A stretch of 64,000 bases of DNA from an uncultured Capnocytophaga sp. (GCF_937936315.1 NZ_CALGWU010000041.1:1-64000), one strand, 5' to 3'. Positions 50,330 to 59,884 are shown, numbered from the stretch's first letter. The notes: generated by a model not told the origin, from the letters alone. Translations and numbers: made by a program.

Positions 50330-50356
50330 GTAAGGGCGTTTGCAAAACGCCCTTAC
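50330..50356. repeat. G+C-rich palindrome (REP-like hairpin)
   Basis: A perfect 11-pair hairpin GTAAGGGCGTT / AACGCCCTTAC with a five-base loop. It is far richer in G+C than its surroundings and lacks a T-run, so it resembles a dispersed REP-type element more than a terminator. Confidence 0.6.
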
Positions 50357-50422
50357 ATAACATACTCTAAAAGTGATTGATTATCATAAAGATTTTGATT
50401 TTTTTCACCAAACCATAAAAAA

Positions 50423-51226
50423 ATGACCGCAACAGATTTAAAAAATAATTATCAAAATGTTATTATTATACTCATTTGCTTTGGGTTGTATATAGGTTTA
50501 AGCCATTATCTACATACTTTTGTTAAAAACTTAGAGTTTATACTATCTATGCGCTTCATTTCAAACTGTATTGCGAATTTACTGATTACCTCCCCAATAT
50601 GGGTGGGCAATGCGTTACTAAACGACGGAAAAAGTTATTGGCAGCGATTAGAACTTGGTAGCAACATCAAAGAGGCTCTGATAGTTACAGGACTATTAAC
50701 TTTATTATTTTCTCCCTTTTTTATCTATAACTTTAGCAACTTCTTACATTTTCTGAACACTAAAGGAACTGTGTGGATATTGAACATCTTTTTAGCTGAA
50801 ATATGCTTGCGAGTATTCTTTTTTCGCAATCTTTGCAACTATACCTCGTGGGGAATTTTGCGCAATACCTTGATTTATACAGTTATTTATTTAGCTTTTC
50901 TCATCTATTCTTCTTTAGACAATATCATTGAAGCCCCCTCCGATTTTCTACCTTATTACGCTTTGAACTATTTGACTAACTTCTGCGTTATTTTTATATC
51001 TTCCTGTTTTTATTTTTGGCTTTATGTAGAGTGGAAACACAATTTTTGGTTGGTTTTTGGGGTGCGATTGTTAATTAGTTATTACATAGCATTTGTTTTT
51101 GGAGACGGACTCTTACACTATATCACTTGGCTCTTTGTAGCAGTCCCTGCAGTACTGATAATCATTGGGACTATTCTATACAAACGAAAAAAAGGTTTAC
51201 CTTTAGAAGTAAAACGATTTTGGTAG
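50423..51226 (+). CDS. Multi-pass membrane protein of unknown function
   Basis: The 267-residue protein has about eight helices, starting VIIILICFGLYIGLSHYLHT, and a basic end (LYKRKKGLPLEVKRFW). A segment AEICLRVFFFRNL recalls the E-x3-R motif of CPBP-type intramembrane proteases, but the usual double Glu is not present, so that reading is weak. It stands alone between a hairpin and a convergent nitroreductase. Confidence 0.6.
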   Translation: MTATDLKNNYQNVIIILICFGLYIGLSHYLHTFVKNLEFILSMRFISNCIANLLITSPIWVGNALLNDGKSYWQRLELGSNIKEALIVTGLLTLLFSPFFIYNFSNFLHFLNTKGTVWILNIFLAEICLRVFFFRNLCNYTSWGILRNTLIYTVIYLAFLIYSSLDNIIEAPSDFLPYYALNYLTNFCVIFISSCFYFWLYVEWKHNFWLVFGVRLLISYYIAFVFGDGLLHYITWLFVAVPAVLIIIGTILYKRKKGLPLEVKRFW

Positions 51227-51269
51227 TAGCACGACAAGCAATTGTAACACAATAGGTAATTGCAGGTCT

Positions 51270-51782
51270 TTATCTTTTCTTTCCCATAAAGAAGAGACCA
51301 TAACAGCGTTCATTTTCTTCTAATTGTAGAAAATCTTTCAGTTGAAACATAAAACCAGGGGTACCCCAATAACAGCCTACCGCGTGGGCAGTGCAGGTGA
51401 GATACATATTCTGTACTGCCATTGCTGTAGCAGCTATTTCTTCCCATTCGGCTACTTTACCACTAAAATGAACACTGATAGTAACTACGACATAAGATTT
51501 AGCTACTTTTTTCGCTATTTCATTCATTTTTATCTCAGAAAAGCTCTCTGCCGGTACATTTTCTTTGTATAAACGCACTAATTCTTCTCCCAAACGCACT
51601 TTCTCATCACCTTTATACACTTTTAATCGCCAAGGTTTAGTGCGTTTGTGGTTAGGAGCTTCATCTGCAGAACTAATAATCTCTTGTAAGACTTCTTCGG
51701 GTATAGGGGTATCGCTATATTCGGGTGGATACACGCTTTTGCGAGAGGTAATGATATGCTTGAGTGTTTGGACTTCTGTCAT
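51270..51782 (-). CDS. Nitroreductase-family flavoprotein (short form)
   Basis: ATG 51782 (MTEVQTLKHIITSRKSVYPP) gives 170 residues. The ATG at 51806 is only five bases from the -7 element TATCTTTG (51818-51811) and is rejected. Motifs include TSRKSVYPPEY for FMN phosphate binding, SSADEAPNHKRTKPWRLKVY, and AVGCYWGTPGFM near the end. This resembles the YdjA-like nitroreductase group; substrate unknown. It is divergent from the GH92 gene. Confidence 0.85.
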   Translation of the reverse strand: MTEVQTLKHIITSRKSVYPPEYSDTPIPEEVLQEIISSADEAPNHKRTKPWRLKVYKGDEKVRLGEELVRLYKENVPAESFSEIKMNEIAKKVAKSYVVVTISVHFSGKVAEWEEIAATAMAVQNMYLTCTAHAVGCYWGTPGFMFQLKDFLQLEENERCYGLFFMGKKR

Positions 51783-51810
51783 AATATTAAAAAAATAATG
51801 TTTCACGGGG

Positions 51811-51818
51811 CAAAGATA
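51811..51818 (-). promoter_or_regulatory. -7 promoter element of the nitroreductase
   Basis: TATCTTTG on the minus strand. It lies 29 bases upstream of the chosen ATG. No clear TTG partner. Confidence 0.55.
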
Positions 51819-51863
51819 GTAAATAAAGACGAATTACGAATTACTAAAAAGAAGGTTACAAGG

Positions 51864-51893
51864 TTGTAACTTCAAAAAATAATCGTACATTTG
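51864..51893 (+). promoter_or_regulatory. Promoter of the GH92 gene
   Basis: TTG (51864-51866), 19 bases, TACATTTG (51886-51893), 32 bases before the ATG. Confidence 0.7.
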
Positions 51894-51925
51894 TAGCCTG
51901 ATTAACCATTTAGAGTTCTAAACGA

Positions 51926-54175
51926 ATGAAGAAACTTCTTTCTTTTGCCACTTTGTGGGTGGCTTTATCACTACACGCACAACAACAACCAGTGGATTAT
52001 ATCAATCCGCTGATTGGTACTTCTAACTTTGGCGCTACTCACCCTGGAGCCATTGCTCCTCGCGGTATGCTTAGCATTTCACCCTTTAATGTGGCTTTTG
52101 ACACTACGGGAGTGAAAGCTCCGCTCGAAAAAGATAGTCGCTGGCTTTCTAATCCTTATGTAAATGAAAATAAATTCTTCACAGGTCTCACCCACGTGAA
52201 CCTCAGCGGTGTTGGTTGCCCAGAACTCGGGGTGATTATCGCGATGCCTACCACTGGTAAATTGGAGGTAAATCATCTAAAATACGGCTCTACTTACCAA
52301 AAAGAAATCTCCAAAGCGGGTTATTACAGCAATTTCCTCACTAAATACAACATCAAAACCGAAGCTACTGCTACCACCCGCGCAGGTATTACTCGCTATC
52401 ACTTCCCTAAAGGAGAAGCTAATTTACTCATCAATCTCGGACTCGGACTCACCAATGAGAAAGGCGCAATGCTGAAATTCGTATCGCCTACCGAAGTGGA
52501 AGGAATGCGTATGGTAGGGACTTTCTGCTATAACAGTCCGGAGCTGGCATATCCGGTGTATTTCGTAGCCAAAGTAAACAAAGTAGCCCCTTCTTATGGC
52601 GTTTGGCATCAGCCAGAAAAACACCAAGGGGTGGAAGCTCAATGGATGTGGTACAACGGCGAAACTCGCCTGAAAGAACAATTTGCCCGCGAGGTAGTAG
52701 GCGATAGTATAGGGGCGTATTTCCGTTATAAATTTGATAAAGAGGAAGTCGTGGAACTCAAGGTGGGTATCTCATACGTGAGCATTGCCAACGCCCGTGA
52801 AAACCTTGAAAAAGAAATAGGCAACCGCACTTTCGACGAGGTGTATACCACCACACGCCAAACGTGGAACGATGCCCTCCGCGCTACCGTAGAAGGCGGT
52901 ACCGACGACCAAAAAACCATATTCTACACAGCGCTCTATCACGCGCTTATTCACCCGAATCTCCTCAACGATGTGAATGGCGATTACCCTGAGAGCAAGA
53001 CTAACAAAATAGGCAAAAATCACCAGCGTTATACGGTGTTCTCGCTTTGGGATACCTATCGCAATTACCACCAATTGCTCACCCTGCTCTACCCCGAACA
53101 GCAACTGCGAATGGTGCGCACGATGCTCGACATCTACAAAGAAAGCGGCTGGCTGCCTAAATGGGAACTTAATTCTACCGAAACCTTTACGATGGTAGGC
53201 GACCCTGCGAGCATAGTACTGGCAGACACTTATCTGCGCGGTCTTACTGATTTTGACATACAAACGGCTTACGAGGCGATGCTCAAAGGGGCAAATACGC
53301 TTGAAAATAACCCTATACGCCCAGGGGTGAAAGAGTATTGGAAATTGGGTTACCTGAGTGTAGACGGAGGGGTAAGAGGACCTGTATCTACTACCCAAGA
53401 GTACAATGCTGCCGACTTCGCTATTGCGCAAATTGCTAAAAAATTAGGCAAAAAAGCCGATTACGAGAAGTTTAACAAACAAGCCTATTCGTATAGAAAA
53501 CTATTCGACAAAGAAACCCATTTATTGCGTCCGCGTCACGCCAATGGCAAGTGGTATGCGCCTTTCAACCCTGAAAGTGGAGCTAACTTTGAAGAAAATG
53601 TGGGTTATATCGAGGGCAATGCGTGGCAGTACGTGTATATGGTAACTCACGATGTGAAAGGAATGATCAAGCTAATGGGCGGTGAAAAACCTTTTGAAAA
53701 GCAACTCGACCATATTTTCGACAGTAAACAGTACGATATGGCAAACGAACCCGATATTGCTTATCCATATCTCTACAACTTCCTTAAAGGCAAAGAGTGG
53801 AAGACCCAACAGAAAGTAGACCAACTCATCAATGAGTATTTCCAAAACAAACCTGCGGGACTCCCAGGCAATGAAGATACAGGGGTAATGTCGGCTTGGC
53901 TCATTTATGGAATGGCAGGCTTCTACCCTATCACTCCTGCTGAGCCTAACTATACTTTTACCTCGCCTAAGTTTACCAAAATCACTCTCAAACGCAACCC
54001 ACAATACTATCCAGCTGGTGATTTGGTAATAGAAAGTAATGCTTCGCCTGAGAACATTTTCATTAAGAACATTTACATCGACGACAAACCTTACAAATCC
54101 TATTTTATCAGCCACGAGGCGCTAAAAAATGCTAAAAAAATACGATTTGAATTAATGAGCAAATTGGGCAATTAG
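51926..54175 (+). CDS. Glycoside hydrolase family 92 alpha-mannosidase
   Basis: The 749-residue protein has a Sec signal (MKKLLSFATLWVALSLHAQQ) and the GH92 features: DYINPLIGTSNFGATHPGAI at the start, SLWDTYRNYHQLLTLLYP, LPKWELNSTETFTMVGDPA, and NEDTGVMSAWLIYGMAGFYP with the catalytic acid region near NEPDIAYPY. GH92 enzymes need calcium and trim alpha-mannosyl links of host N-glycans. It is not next to SusC/SusD here. The last codons (SKLGN) merge into a TTGCCAATTTG repeat. Confidence 0.93.
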   Translation: MKKLLSFATLWVALSLHAQQQPVDYINPLIGTSNFGATHPGAIAPRGMLSISPFNVAFDTTGVKAPLEKDSRWLSNPYVNENKFFTGLTHVNLSGVGCPELGVIIAMPTTGKLEVNHLKYGSTYQKEISKAGYYSNFLTKYNIKTEATATTRAGITRYHFPKGEANLLINLGLGLTNEKGAMLKFVSPTEVEGMRMVGTFCYNSPELAYPVYFVAKVNKVAPSYGVWHQPEKHQGVEAQWMWYNGETRLKEQFAREVVGDSIGAYFRYKFDKEEVVELKVGISYVSIANARENLEKEIGNRTFDEVYTTTRQTWNDALRATVEGGTDDQKTIFYTALYHALIHPNLLNDVNGDYPESKTNKIGKNHQRYTVFSLWDTYRNYHQLLTLLYPEQQLRMVRTMLDIYKESGWLPKWELNSTETFTMVGDPASIVLADTYLRGLTDFDIQTAYEAMLKGANTLENNPIRPGVKEYWKLGYLSVDGGVRGPVSTTQEYNAADFAIAQIAKKLGKKADYEKFNKQAYSYRKLFDKETHLLRPRHANGKWYAPFNPESGANFEENVGYIEGNAWQYVYMVTHDVKGMIKLMGGEKPFEKQLDHIFDSKQYDMANEPDIAYPYLYNFLKGKEWKTQQKVDQLINEYFQNKPAGLPGNEDTGVMSAWLIYGMAGFYPITPAEPNYTFTSPKFTKITLKRNPQYYPAGDLVIESNASPENIFIKNIYIDDKPYKSYFISHEALKNAKKIRFELMSKLGN

Positions 54176-54180
54176 AGGAT

Positions 54181-54210
54181 TTGCCAATTTGTCAATTTGC
54201 CAATTTGTCG
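54181..54210. repeat. TTGCCAATTTGTCAA-type intergenic repeat
   Basis: Two tandem copies of the 14-base unit TTGCCAATTTGTCA stand between the GH92 and WG-repeat genes. Degenerate relatives occur at several other gaps (32151-32178, 34309-34325, 35952-35974, 55529-55543). Confidence 0.6.
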
Positions 54211-54236
54211 ATTAGTAAATTATTAAAAACGATAAT

Positions 54237-55478
54237 ATGAGACAACTAACAAAGACCCCATTATTATGTTGTGTAGTTACAACAGGTACAGAACAATCTG
54301 TTTCTTCTCAAAAGTATGTTATTTTTGAAGAGAATGACAAACTAGGGTTGGTAGATTTACAAGGCAATGTGGCATTAGAAGCTGTTTTTGATTCATTGCT
54401 TGAATTTCCTCCTTATTTTGATGCAACTGAAGGTGAATTTACAACTATTTACGATCAAGAATTAAACGTTGTTTTTAGAGGAAGATATGACCATATCCGC
54501 AAGGCAAAAATTAAAGGACAATATGCTGTTGTGAATGCAGCAGAAAGATTTGGAGTGGTAACTGATAATGAAGAAGTCATTATCCCTTTTGAATACGATT
54601 CTATATTTCCTATTAAAAATGGTTACATAGTAGAAAACAACAAGAAAGAAGGTTTTTTCTCATCAAAAGGAGAGATGATTATCCCTATACAGTACAGAAG
54701 TATTATCGCTGAAGAAATTGATGAGAATATTCCTATCTGTGTAGAAACTACTGAGAGAAAAGTAGGTTTCATTAATATCCAAAATGAATGGATAATTGCT
54801 CCTATATATGATTATGCTACCCCTTTCCAAAAAGGTTTTGCCCATGTTGGTTTTGAAAAAGGAGGTGATTATGATGAAGGTGAAGGATTTTATATCAACA
54901 CAAAAGGAGAAAAAATTGTTGAAGGGTTTTCAAATATGATAGATTCTACTTTTGATCACCCAGATATGGAAATCATATCTGTACGTAATTATGAGGGAAG
55001 TTTAATTTACGATTTTCAAGGGAAACTATTAGATACTTATGATAGCTTTATATCAAATGAAGTAGCTCCTTTTTTTGCTGTTAAAAGAAATAATAAATGG
55101 GGATACATAGATGCCAAAGGCAAACTCGTAATTCCATTAGAATACGATCTTGCTAATAAATTTGGAGAAGGATTAGCCCCTGTATGCAAAAATGGCAAAT
55201 GGGGTTATGTAAATCTTAAGAATGAGATAGTAATCCCTTTTCAATTTGAGGGAGAGGTAGAAGAGTTCAAAAATGGTGTAGCTAAATATCGCAAGAATGC
55301 TATGTGGAGAAGTGCGAACTATGGGCTTATCAATCGTAAAGGGGAAGTAATTGTAGCTCCTGAAAATGATTATGCTTTTTACGTAGGAGGAAATGCGGCT
55401 ATAGTAATTGAGAAGGACATCTGGTATTTATACGATTTTGTAGAGAAAAAATATATTAAACTTCTAAAATCCTATTGA
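54237..55478 (+). CDS. WG-repeat-containing protein
   Basis: The 413-residue protein has seven or more WG-type repeats, each with a G-(L/F/Y)-(V/I) strand and an I-I-P-x-(Q/E)-Y strand. Examples are DKLGLVDLQGN, EVIIPFEYDSIF, KWGYIDAKGKLVIPLEYDLA and KWGYVNLKNEIVIPFQFEG. Such repeats probably form a beta-propeller-like or solenoid binding surface. The start has a short hydrophobic segment (LLCCVVTTG), so export is possible but not clear. Function unknown. Confidence 0.85.
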   Translation: MRQLTKTPLLCCVVTTGTEQSVSSQKYVIFEENDKLGLVDLQGNVALEAVFDSLLEFPPYFDATEGEFTTIYDQELNVVFRGRYDHIRKAKIKGQYAVVNAAERFGVVTDNEEVIIPFEYDSIFPIKNGYIVENNKKEGFFSSKGEMIIPIQYRSIIAEEIDENIPICVETTERKVGFINIQNEWIIAPIYDYATPFQKGFAHVGFEKGGDYDEGEGFYINTKGEKIVEGFSNMIDSTFDHPDMEIISVRNYEGSLIYDFQGKLLDTYDSFISNEVAPFFAVKRNNKWGYIDAKGKLVIPLEYDLANKFGEGLAPVCKNGKWGYVNLKNEIVIPFQFEGEVEEFKNGVAKYRKNAMWRSANYGLINRKGEVIVAPENDYAFYVGGNAAIVIEKDIWYLYDFVEKKYIKLLKSY

Positions 55479-55543
55479 ACTTAAAGAAATAAAAATTGAA
55501 GAAGCTGTTATAACTGTTGAACCAAGATGTGACTAATTGACAA

Positions 55544-57703
55544 ATGGCAAGAAAACTTCACTTAATTCTTTCCCTGATAGCAGGGGTATTCATATTGCTG
55601 GGAGCTCTCACGGGGGCCATCTTGGCAGGTGAATCGGTGTATAACCAAACGTTGCCTTACAAAAGTGCAGCGTTTGAAAGCACTACCCTTTCCCAAACCA
55701 TTGCTGTTTTAAAGGAAAAGAATATAGATGCGCTCAAACTCTCTATCGACCGCAATCACTTTGTACAGGTGGAGACGACTGAGGGTAAAAAACTCTTTAT
55801 CCATCCGCAATCGGGGGAGGTAATCCAAGGGGATTATAAACCCTCGAAGTTTATACAGTTCGTCAAAACGCTACATCGCTCGCTCTATATGGGCAAAACG
55901 GGACGGGTGATTATGGGGCTTACAGCCTTGTGTTTGTGTGTAGTAGCCTTGTCGGGTATATGGCTCATCGCTCGCAAACAGCAACGCTGGGGCAGGTTTT
56001 TCCACAAGCTCCCGCAAGAAAAATTCTACAATCATTACCACAGTGCGCTGGGGCGCTGGGCGCTCGTGCCCATCTTTATCATTGCCCTCACGGGGGTGTA
56101 TATGATGCTCGAAACAGTGGGAGTGTTTCCTAAGTTCAAAGCCGAACACAATTACGATGTTAGCACACTACAAGAAACACCCGCAAAACCCGCTAAAGAC
56201 TTTCCCGCCTTCCAAGTGTCTCTCGCCGAAGTGCGCCAAGTGGAATTCCCTGCTTTTGAAGATGTAGAAGAGGTCTATAAAGTAGATTTCATCGATAAAA
56301 ATATAGTAGTCAATCAATTTACGGGCGAGGTGATTAGCACCTCCACCTCTCCTTACAAAGGCTTGGCATATTTGGTGCGCACCCTGCACATCGGCAAAGG
56401 GCATTATCTCTGGGCGACCGTCTTGTTGCTCTCGTGTATGGCGCTGTTGTTCTTCCTCTACTCTGGCTTTGCGATGACCCTGAGAAAACGAAAGAAAGGC
56501 ATCAACAATCCGTTTGATAAAAGCGAATGTGAGTATATCGTGTTAGTAGGCACTGAAGGAGGTACTACCCGCAAATTTGCTATCCTTTTCCATAACGAAC
56601 TCCTCCGTTTGGGCAAGCGTTCCTACCTGACCGATATGAATGCCTACACTCGTTTTGCTAAAGCAGAGCAACTCATTGTATTTACTTGCACTTATGGCGA
56701 TGGCGAGGCGCCTATCAATGCGACTCACTTTGCGCAACTATGGGTGAAATATCCCCCCGCACAACCTTTGGCTTATAGCGTACTCGGCTTTGGCTCTGAT
56801 ACTTACCCCGATTTCTGCAAATATGCCAAAGAAGTAGACCAACTTTTGTCGGCTACTGCACAAGCTGAATGTGCGCTGCCTTTGCATACCGTAAACGACC
56901 AAGATTTTGGTCAGTTTAAAGCGTGGGCAACGGCTTGGGGTATGGCGCAAAAGCTCTCTTTAGCTTTGCCCGATGATTTCAGCGTACAACCTCAGCGCAA
57001 ACCGCTCACTTTTACGGTAACGGAGAAAACCCCGGTAATGGACGACGATATTTTCCTAATAGCGCTACGCCCTTCCAAAAAAAGTAGTTTTGTCTCCGGC
57101 GACCTCTTGGGCATTACTCCTGAAGACGGGCGCGAACGACTCTATTCGGTTGCCAAATACCAAGGAGATGTGTGGTTGAGCGTAAAGCTACACTCACAAG
57201 GGGTGGTGTCTAACCTGCTGAACAATTTACAAATAGGCGATACATTGCAAGCTGCTTTGGTAGCCAACAAACACTTCCATTTTCCTAAAAAAGCATCTCA
57301 AGTGGTGTGTATTGCCAATGGTTCGGGGATGGCGCCTTTTATAGGAATGATAGCCGAAAATACCCAAAAGAAACCTATCACCCTGATATGGGGTTGCCGT
57401 CGTGAAGCCTCTTTGGAAATCTATCGCCCTTATATAGAACAGTTTACTCGCGAAGGAAAGATAGCCAACTATTGGCAAGCCCTCTCGCGTGAAGGGGACA
57501 AATTCTACGTGCAAGACATCTTGCGAAGAGAAGCCCCTTTCTTTGCAGAACTTCTTAAAAACAAAGGAATTGTAATGATATGCGGGTCGGTTGCGATGGA
57601 GAAAGCAGTTACTGAAGTCTTAGAGGCGATTTGTAGAGAGCATTTAGAAAAACCGCTGAGCTACTACCAAAACAAAGGACAAATCAAAACGGATTGTTAT
57701 TGA
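55544..57703 (+). CDS. PepSY membrane domain fused to flavodoxin and FAD/NADPH reductase
   Basis: The 719-residue protein starts with a PepSY_TM region (four helices: about 7-29, 121-142, 170-195, 290-315) with paired PepSY-like domains between. After residue 335 come a flavodoxin-like domain (YIVLVGTEGGTTRKFAILFH) and a CysJ-like reductase end with RLYSVA for FAD and ANGSGMAPFIGMI for NADPH. It would carry electrons from NADPH across or into the membrane, for example to reduce ferric iron. The role is inferred from domains. Confidence 0.87.
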   Translation: MARKLHLILSLIAGVFILLGALTGAILAGESVYNQTLPYKSAAFESTTLSQTIAVLKEKNIDALKLSIDRNHFVQVETTEGKKLFIHPQSGEVIQGDYKPSKFIQFVKTLHRSLYMGKTGRVIMGLTALCLCVVALSGIWLIARKQQRWGRFFHKLPQEKFYNHYHSALGRWALVPIFIIALTGVYMMLETVGVFPKFKAEHNYDVSTLQETPAKPAKDFPAFQVSLAEVRQVEFPAFEDVEEVYKVDFIDKNIVVNQFTGEVISTSTSPYKGLAYLVRTLHIGKGHYLWATVLLLSCMALLFFLYSGFAMTLRKRKKGINNPFDKSECEYIVLVGTEGGTTRKFAILFHNELLRLGKRSYLTDMNAYTRFAKAEQLIVFTCTYGDGEAPINATHFAQLWVKYPPAQPLAYSVLGFGSDTYPDFCKYAKEVDQLLSATAQAECALPLHTVNDQDFGQFKAWATAWGMAQKLSLALPDDFSVQPQRKPLTFTVTEKTPVMDDDIFLIALRPSKKSSFVSGDLLGITPEDGRERLYSVAKYQGDVWLSVKLHSQGVVSNLLNNLQIGDTLQAALVANKHFHFPKKASQVVCIANGSGMAPFIGMIAENTQKKPITLIWGCRREASLEIYRPYIEQFTREGKIANYWQALSREGDKFYVQDILRREAPFFAELLKNKGIVMICGSVAMEKAVTEVLEAICREHLEKPLSYYQNKGQIKTDCY

Positions 57704-57729
57704 TTAGATAAGAGATAAGGGATAAGAAT
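57702..57729. repeat. GATAAGA tandem repeat
   Basis: Three imperfect copies of GATAAGA/GATAAGG fill the gap between the reductase and CBS genes; a variant of the GGTAAGA family. Confidence 0.55.
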
Positions 57730-58374
57730 ATGACAACACATTTTTTACATATAGACCCCAATACTTCGATAGAGGAAGTGAATTTGCTTTTTGAAGCGCA
57801 TTCGCTTTCGGCTTTGCCCGTGTGCGAAAACAATTCTTTTATAGGGGTACTCCGCAAAGAAGCTGTGGAAGGGGCAACTAAAGAGGCGTTAGTAAGCGAT
57901 TATGAGTATGCACTTGAACACTATTTTATACCGCTAACCGCTACGTGGGATGCTGTGGTAGAGGCTTTTGCGCTCTACCAAACGGATATGTTACCCGTAA
58001 TCAATGAGGGAGGAGATTTTATAGGCTACTATCATTTAGATGAGTTTGTATTACAACTCATCGAAACACCTTTTATACAAGAAGCTGGCTATGTACTCAT
58101 CTTGCAAAAAGACATTAAGTATTCATTTGCTGAAATTAGCAGGATAGTGGAGGAAAATGGAGGAACACTTTTAGGGATTTACCTCTCTAATCGCACGGAA
58201 AACAATGTGCATATCACCCTAAAACTTATCACTAACCAACTCTCGGAAATACTACAACACCTCCGTCGTTATGGTTATGGCATCCTCACCGAAAAAGAAG
58301 ATGACCACTACCGGAAAGAACTGAAAGACATCGCTGATTACTTTGAAAAATACTTAGATTTAGGTAACAGATAA
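57730..58374 (+). CDS. CBS-domain-pair protein
   Basis: The 214-residue protein has two CBS motifs in the first 120 residues: SIEEVNLLFEAHSLSALPVC ... FIGVLRKEA, and TWDAVVEAFALYQTDMLPVI ... FIGYYHLDEF. An ACT-like C-terminal part follows (YVLILQKDIKYSFAEISRIV, NVHITLKLITNQLSEI). CBS pairs bind adenosine compounds and regulate partner proteins. It has no enzyme domain. The flanking gaps hold GATAAGA-type repeats. Confidence 0.85.
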   Translation: MTTHFLHIDPNTSIEEVNLLFEAHSLSALPVCENNSFIGVLRKEAVEGATKEALVSDYEYALEHYFIPLTATWDAVVEAFALYQTDMLPVINEGGDFIGYYHLDEFVLQLIETPFIQEAGYVLILQKDIKYSFAEISRIVEENGGTLLGIYLSNRTENNVHITLKLITNQLSEILQHLRRYGYGILTEKEDDHYRKELKDIADYFEKYLDLGNR

Positions 58375-58414
58375 GAGATAAGAAGTAAGAATAATCTTTA
58401 ACTAAATATATACT

Positions 58415-59116
58415 ATGAAACGTTTTTTAACTACAATTTTATGGCTTTGCACTGCTTACTTTGGCTTTGCACAAACCGCAATAGGGGTAAAAGTGAATAC
58501 TCCATTACATTCTTTTAATTTTTTCAACGAGCTCACCTCTAACGAAAGTTATGATATTGAGATTTATCCGCGAATTGCTGCTTTTAATTCAGGTGTATTT
58601 GCGCATTTCCAACTCGCCAAACGTTGGGCATTACAAACTGAAGTGCTTTATCGCCGAGAAACATTATCATTCCGTCCTAAAAATAGCAGTTGGGATTACG
58701 AAGAACGCCCTTATTATGAGTTTGATTACTTAGAAATCCCTCTTATGATGCAATTCGAGGGCAAAAAACCCATTAGAGGATTTACACAGTTAGGTTTTTC
58801 ACCCAAAATCAGCACAAGAGCAGCTTTTAGAGATAAAGGAAGCAATGAGGTGCAAGATATGAAATACTATTTTGGCACGGGACAACTACACATCAATTTC
58901 AATATAGGAGGAGGGTTGCTCGTAGAACGCTCCAAATGGTTGTTGTTCGCAGAAGCGCGTTATTCAGTTAATCTCACCAAAATAGGAATGAATAGCAGTT
59001 CTCCTTATTTAAATTTTATAGAAGCAAGAAATCATACCTTAACATTTTCGTTAGGTGCAGGCTATAAATTCTCTAAAAAGAAAAATAGCACTCCTATTGA
59101 AGAGGTAAATAAATGA
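58415..59116 (+). CDS. Outer-membrane beta-barrel protein, copy 1 of 4
   Basis: The 233-residue protein has a Sec signal (MKRFLTTILWLCTAYFGFAQ) and a PorT-like barrel with strands such as RWALQTEVLYRRE, YEFDYLEIPLMMQFEGKKPI, RGFTQLGFSPKIST and FSLGAGYKFSKKKN. It is the first of four tandem paralogues. Its stop TGA stands where copy 2 has GAA; the 3' untranslated bases remain alignable to the coding tail of copy 2. Function in the outer membrane is unknown. Confidence 0.85.
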   Translation: MKRFLTTILWLCTAYFGFAQTAIGVKVNTPLHSFNFFNELTSNESYDIEIYPRIAAFNSGVFAHFQLAKRWALQTEVLYRRETLSFRPKNSSWDYEERPYYEFDYLEIPLMMQFEGKKPIRGFTQLGFSPKISTRAAFRDKGSNEVQDMKYYFGTGQLHINFNIGGGLLVERSKWLLFAEARYSVNLTKIGMNSSSPYLNFIEARNHTLTFSLGAGYKFSKKKNSTPIEEVNK

Positions 59117-59149
59117 CCCATAACCGAATAATCATTCACTAAATATATT

Positions 59150-59866
59150 ATGAAACATTTTTTAACTACCATTGCTTTTTTGAGTGTTACTACATTCAGT
59201 TTTGCACAAACGGCTATAGGAATAAAAGTAACCGACCCTCTATCGGCTGTTAGCCTAGCAACTCCTCTATATACAGCAACCAATGTTGATATAAAAACCT
59301 ACAATGCCTTTGTTAGCCTTGGAGGCTTTGTTCGTATTCCTCTAAAAGAACATTGGGTTTTACAAAGTGAATTGCTTTTTAAGCACGAAGCAGTGCGTTT
59401 TAGAATAGAGAATAGCAGCAAAGATTCTTATTATAGATTTGAATATTTGGACGTGCCTTTCTTAGTACAATACGAAGGTAAGAAAGCGTTTAGAGGTTTT
59501 GGTTTTGTAGGTTTTTCACCTAAATTTCTCATTACTTCTTCTTTTTATGATGCCTCTAAGAGTGTTACTTACGGAGGGAGTTCGCAATTTAATACAGTGA
59601 TGTTGATGGGACATATAGGAGGAGGTGTGCTATTTGAACGCCCTAAATGGATTTACACAGTTGATGCTCGTTTTTCTACCAGCATAACAAACTTAGCTTC
59701 GGGAAGCCGTACAGAATATATCAATTTTGATAAAGCGAGAACATTTGTATTTGGCATTTCGTTAGGTGCAGGCTACAAATTCTCTAAAAAGAAGAATAAT
59801 ACTCCTCCTACTGAAGAAATAGTAGCTCCTACTGAAGAGGTAAATAAAGAACCCATAACCGAATAA
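59150..59866 (+). CDS. Outer-membrane beta-barrel protein, copy 2 of 4
   Basis: The 238-residue protein shares the signal and barrel pattern of copy 1: HWVLQSELLFKHEA, YRFEYLDVPFLVQYEGKKAF, RGFGFVGFSPKFLI, LGAGYKFSKKKNNTP. The tail is longer (TEEIVAPTEEVNKEPITE) and acidic. It starts 33 bases after copy 1 with a copied leader (CACTAAATATATT). Origin by tandem duplication is clear; individual roles are not. Confidence 0.85.
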   Translation: MKHFLTTIAFLSVTTFSFAQTAIGIKVTDPLSAVSLATPLYTATNVDIKTYNAFVSLGGFVRIPLKEHWVLQSELLFKHEAVRFRIENSSKDSYYRFEYLDVPFLVQYEGKKAFRGFGFVGFSPKFLITSSFYDASKSVTYGGSSQFNTVMLMGHIGGGVLFERPKWIYTVDARFSTSITNLASGSRTEYINFDKARTFVFGISLGAGYKFSKKKNNTPPTEEIVAPTEEVNKEPITE

Positions 59867-59884
59867 TCTTTCACTAAAGATATT

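Noticed and set aside
50820..50860. CPBP-type protease motif in the membrane protein at 50423
   Set aside because: Only one Glu and one Arg of the first motif are present and the later His motifs are not convincing.
52772..53431. Antisense frame of 219 codons within the GH92 gene
   Set aside because: The sense strand carries a full GH92 protein with its motifs; the antisense frame is a composition effect.
54181..54210. Short tandem repeat resembling a minimal CRISPR
   Set aside because: The copies are contiguous without spacers and belong to a gap-filler family; no cas genes are present.
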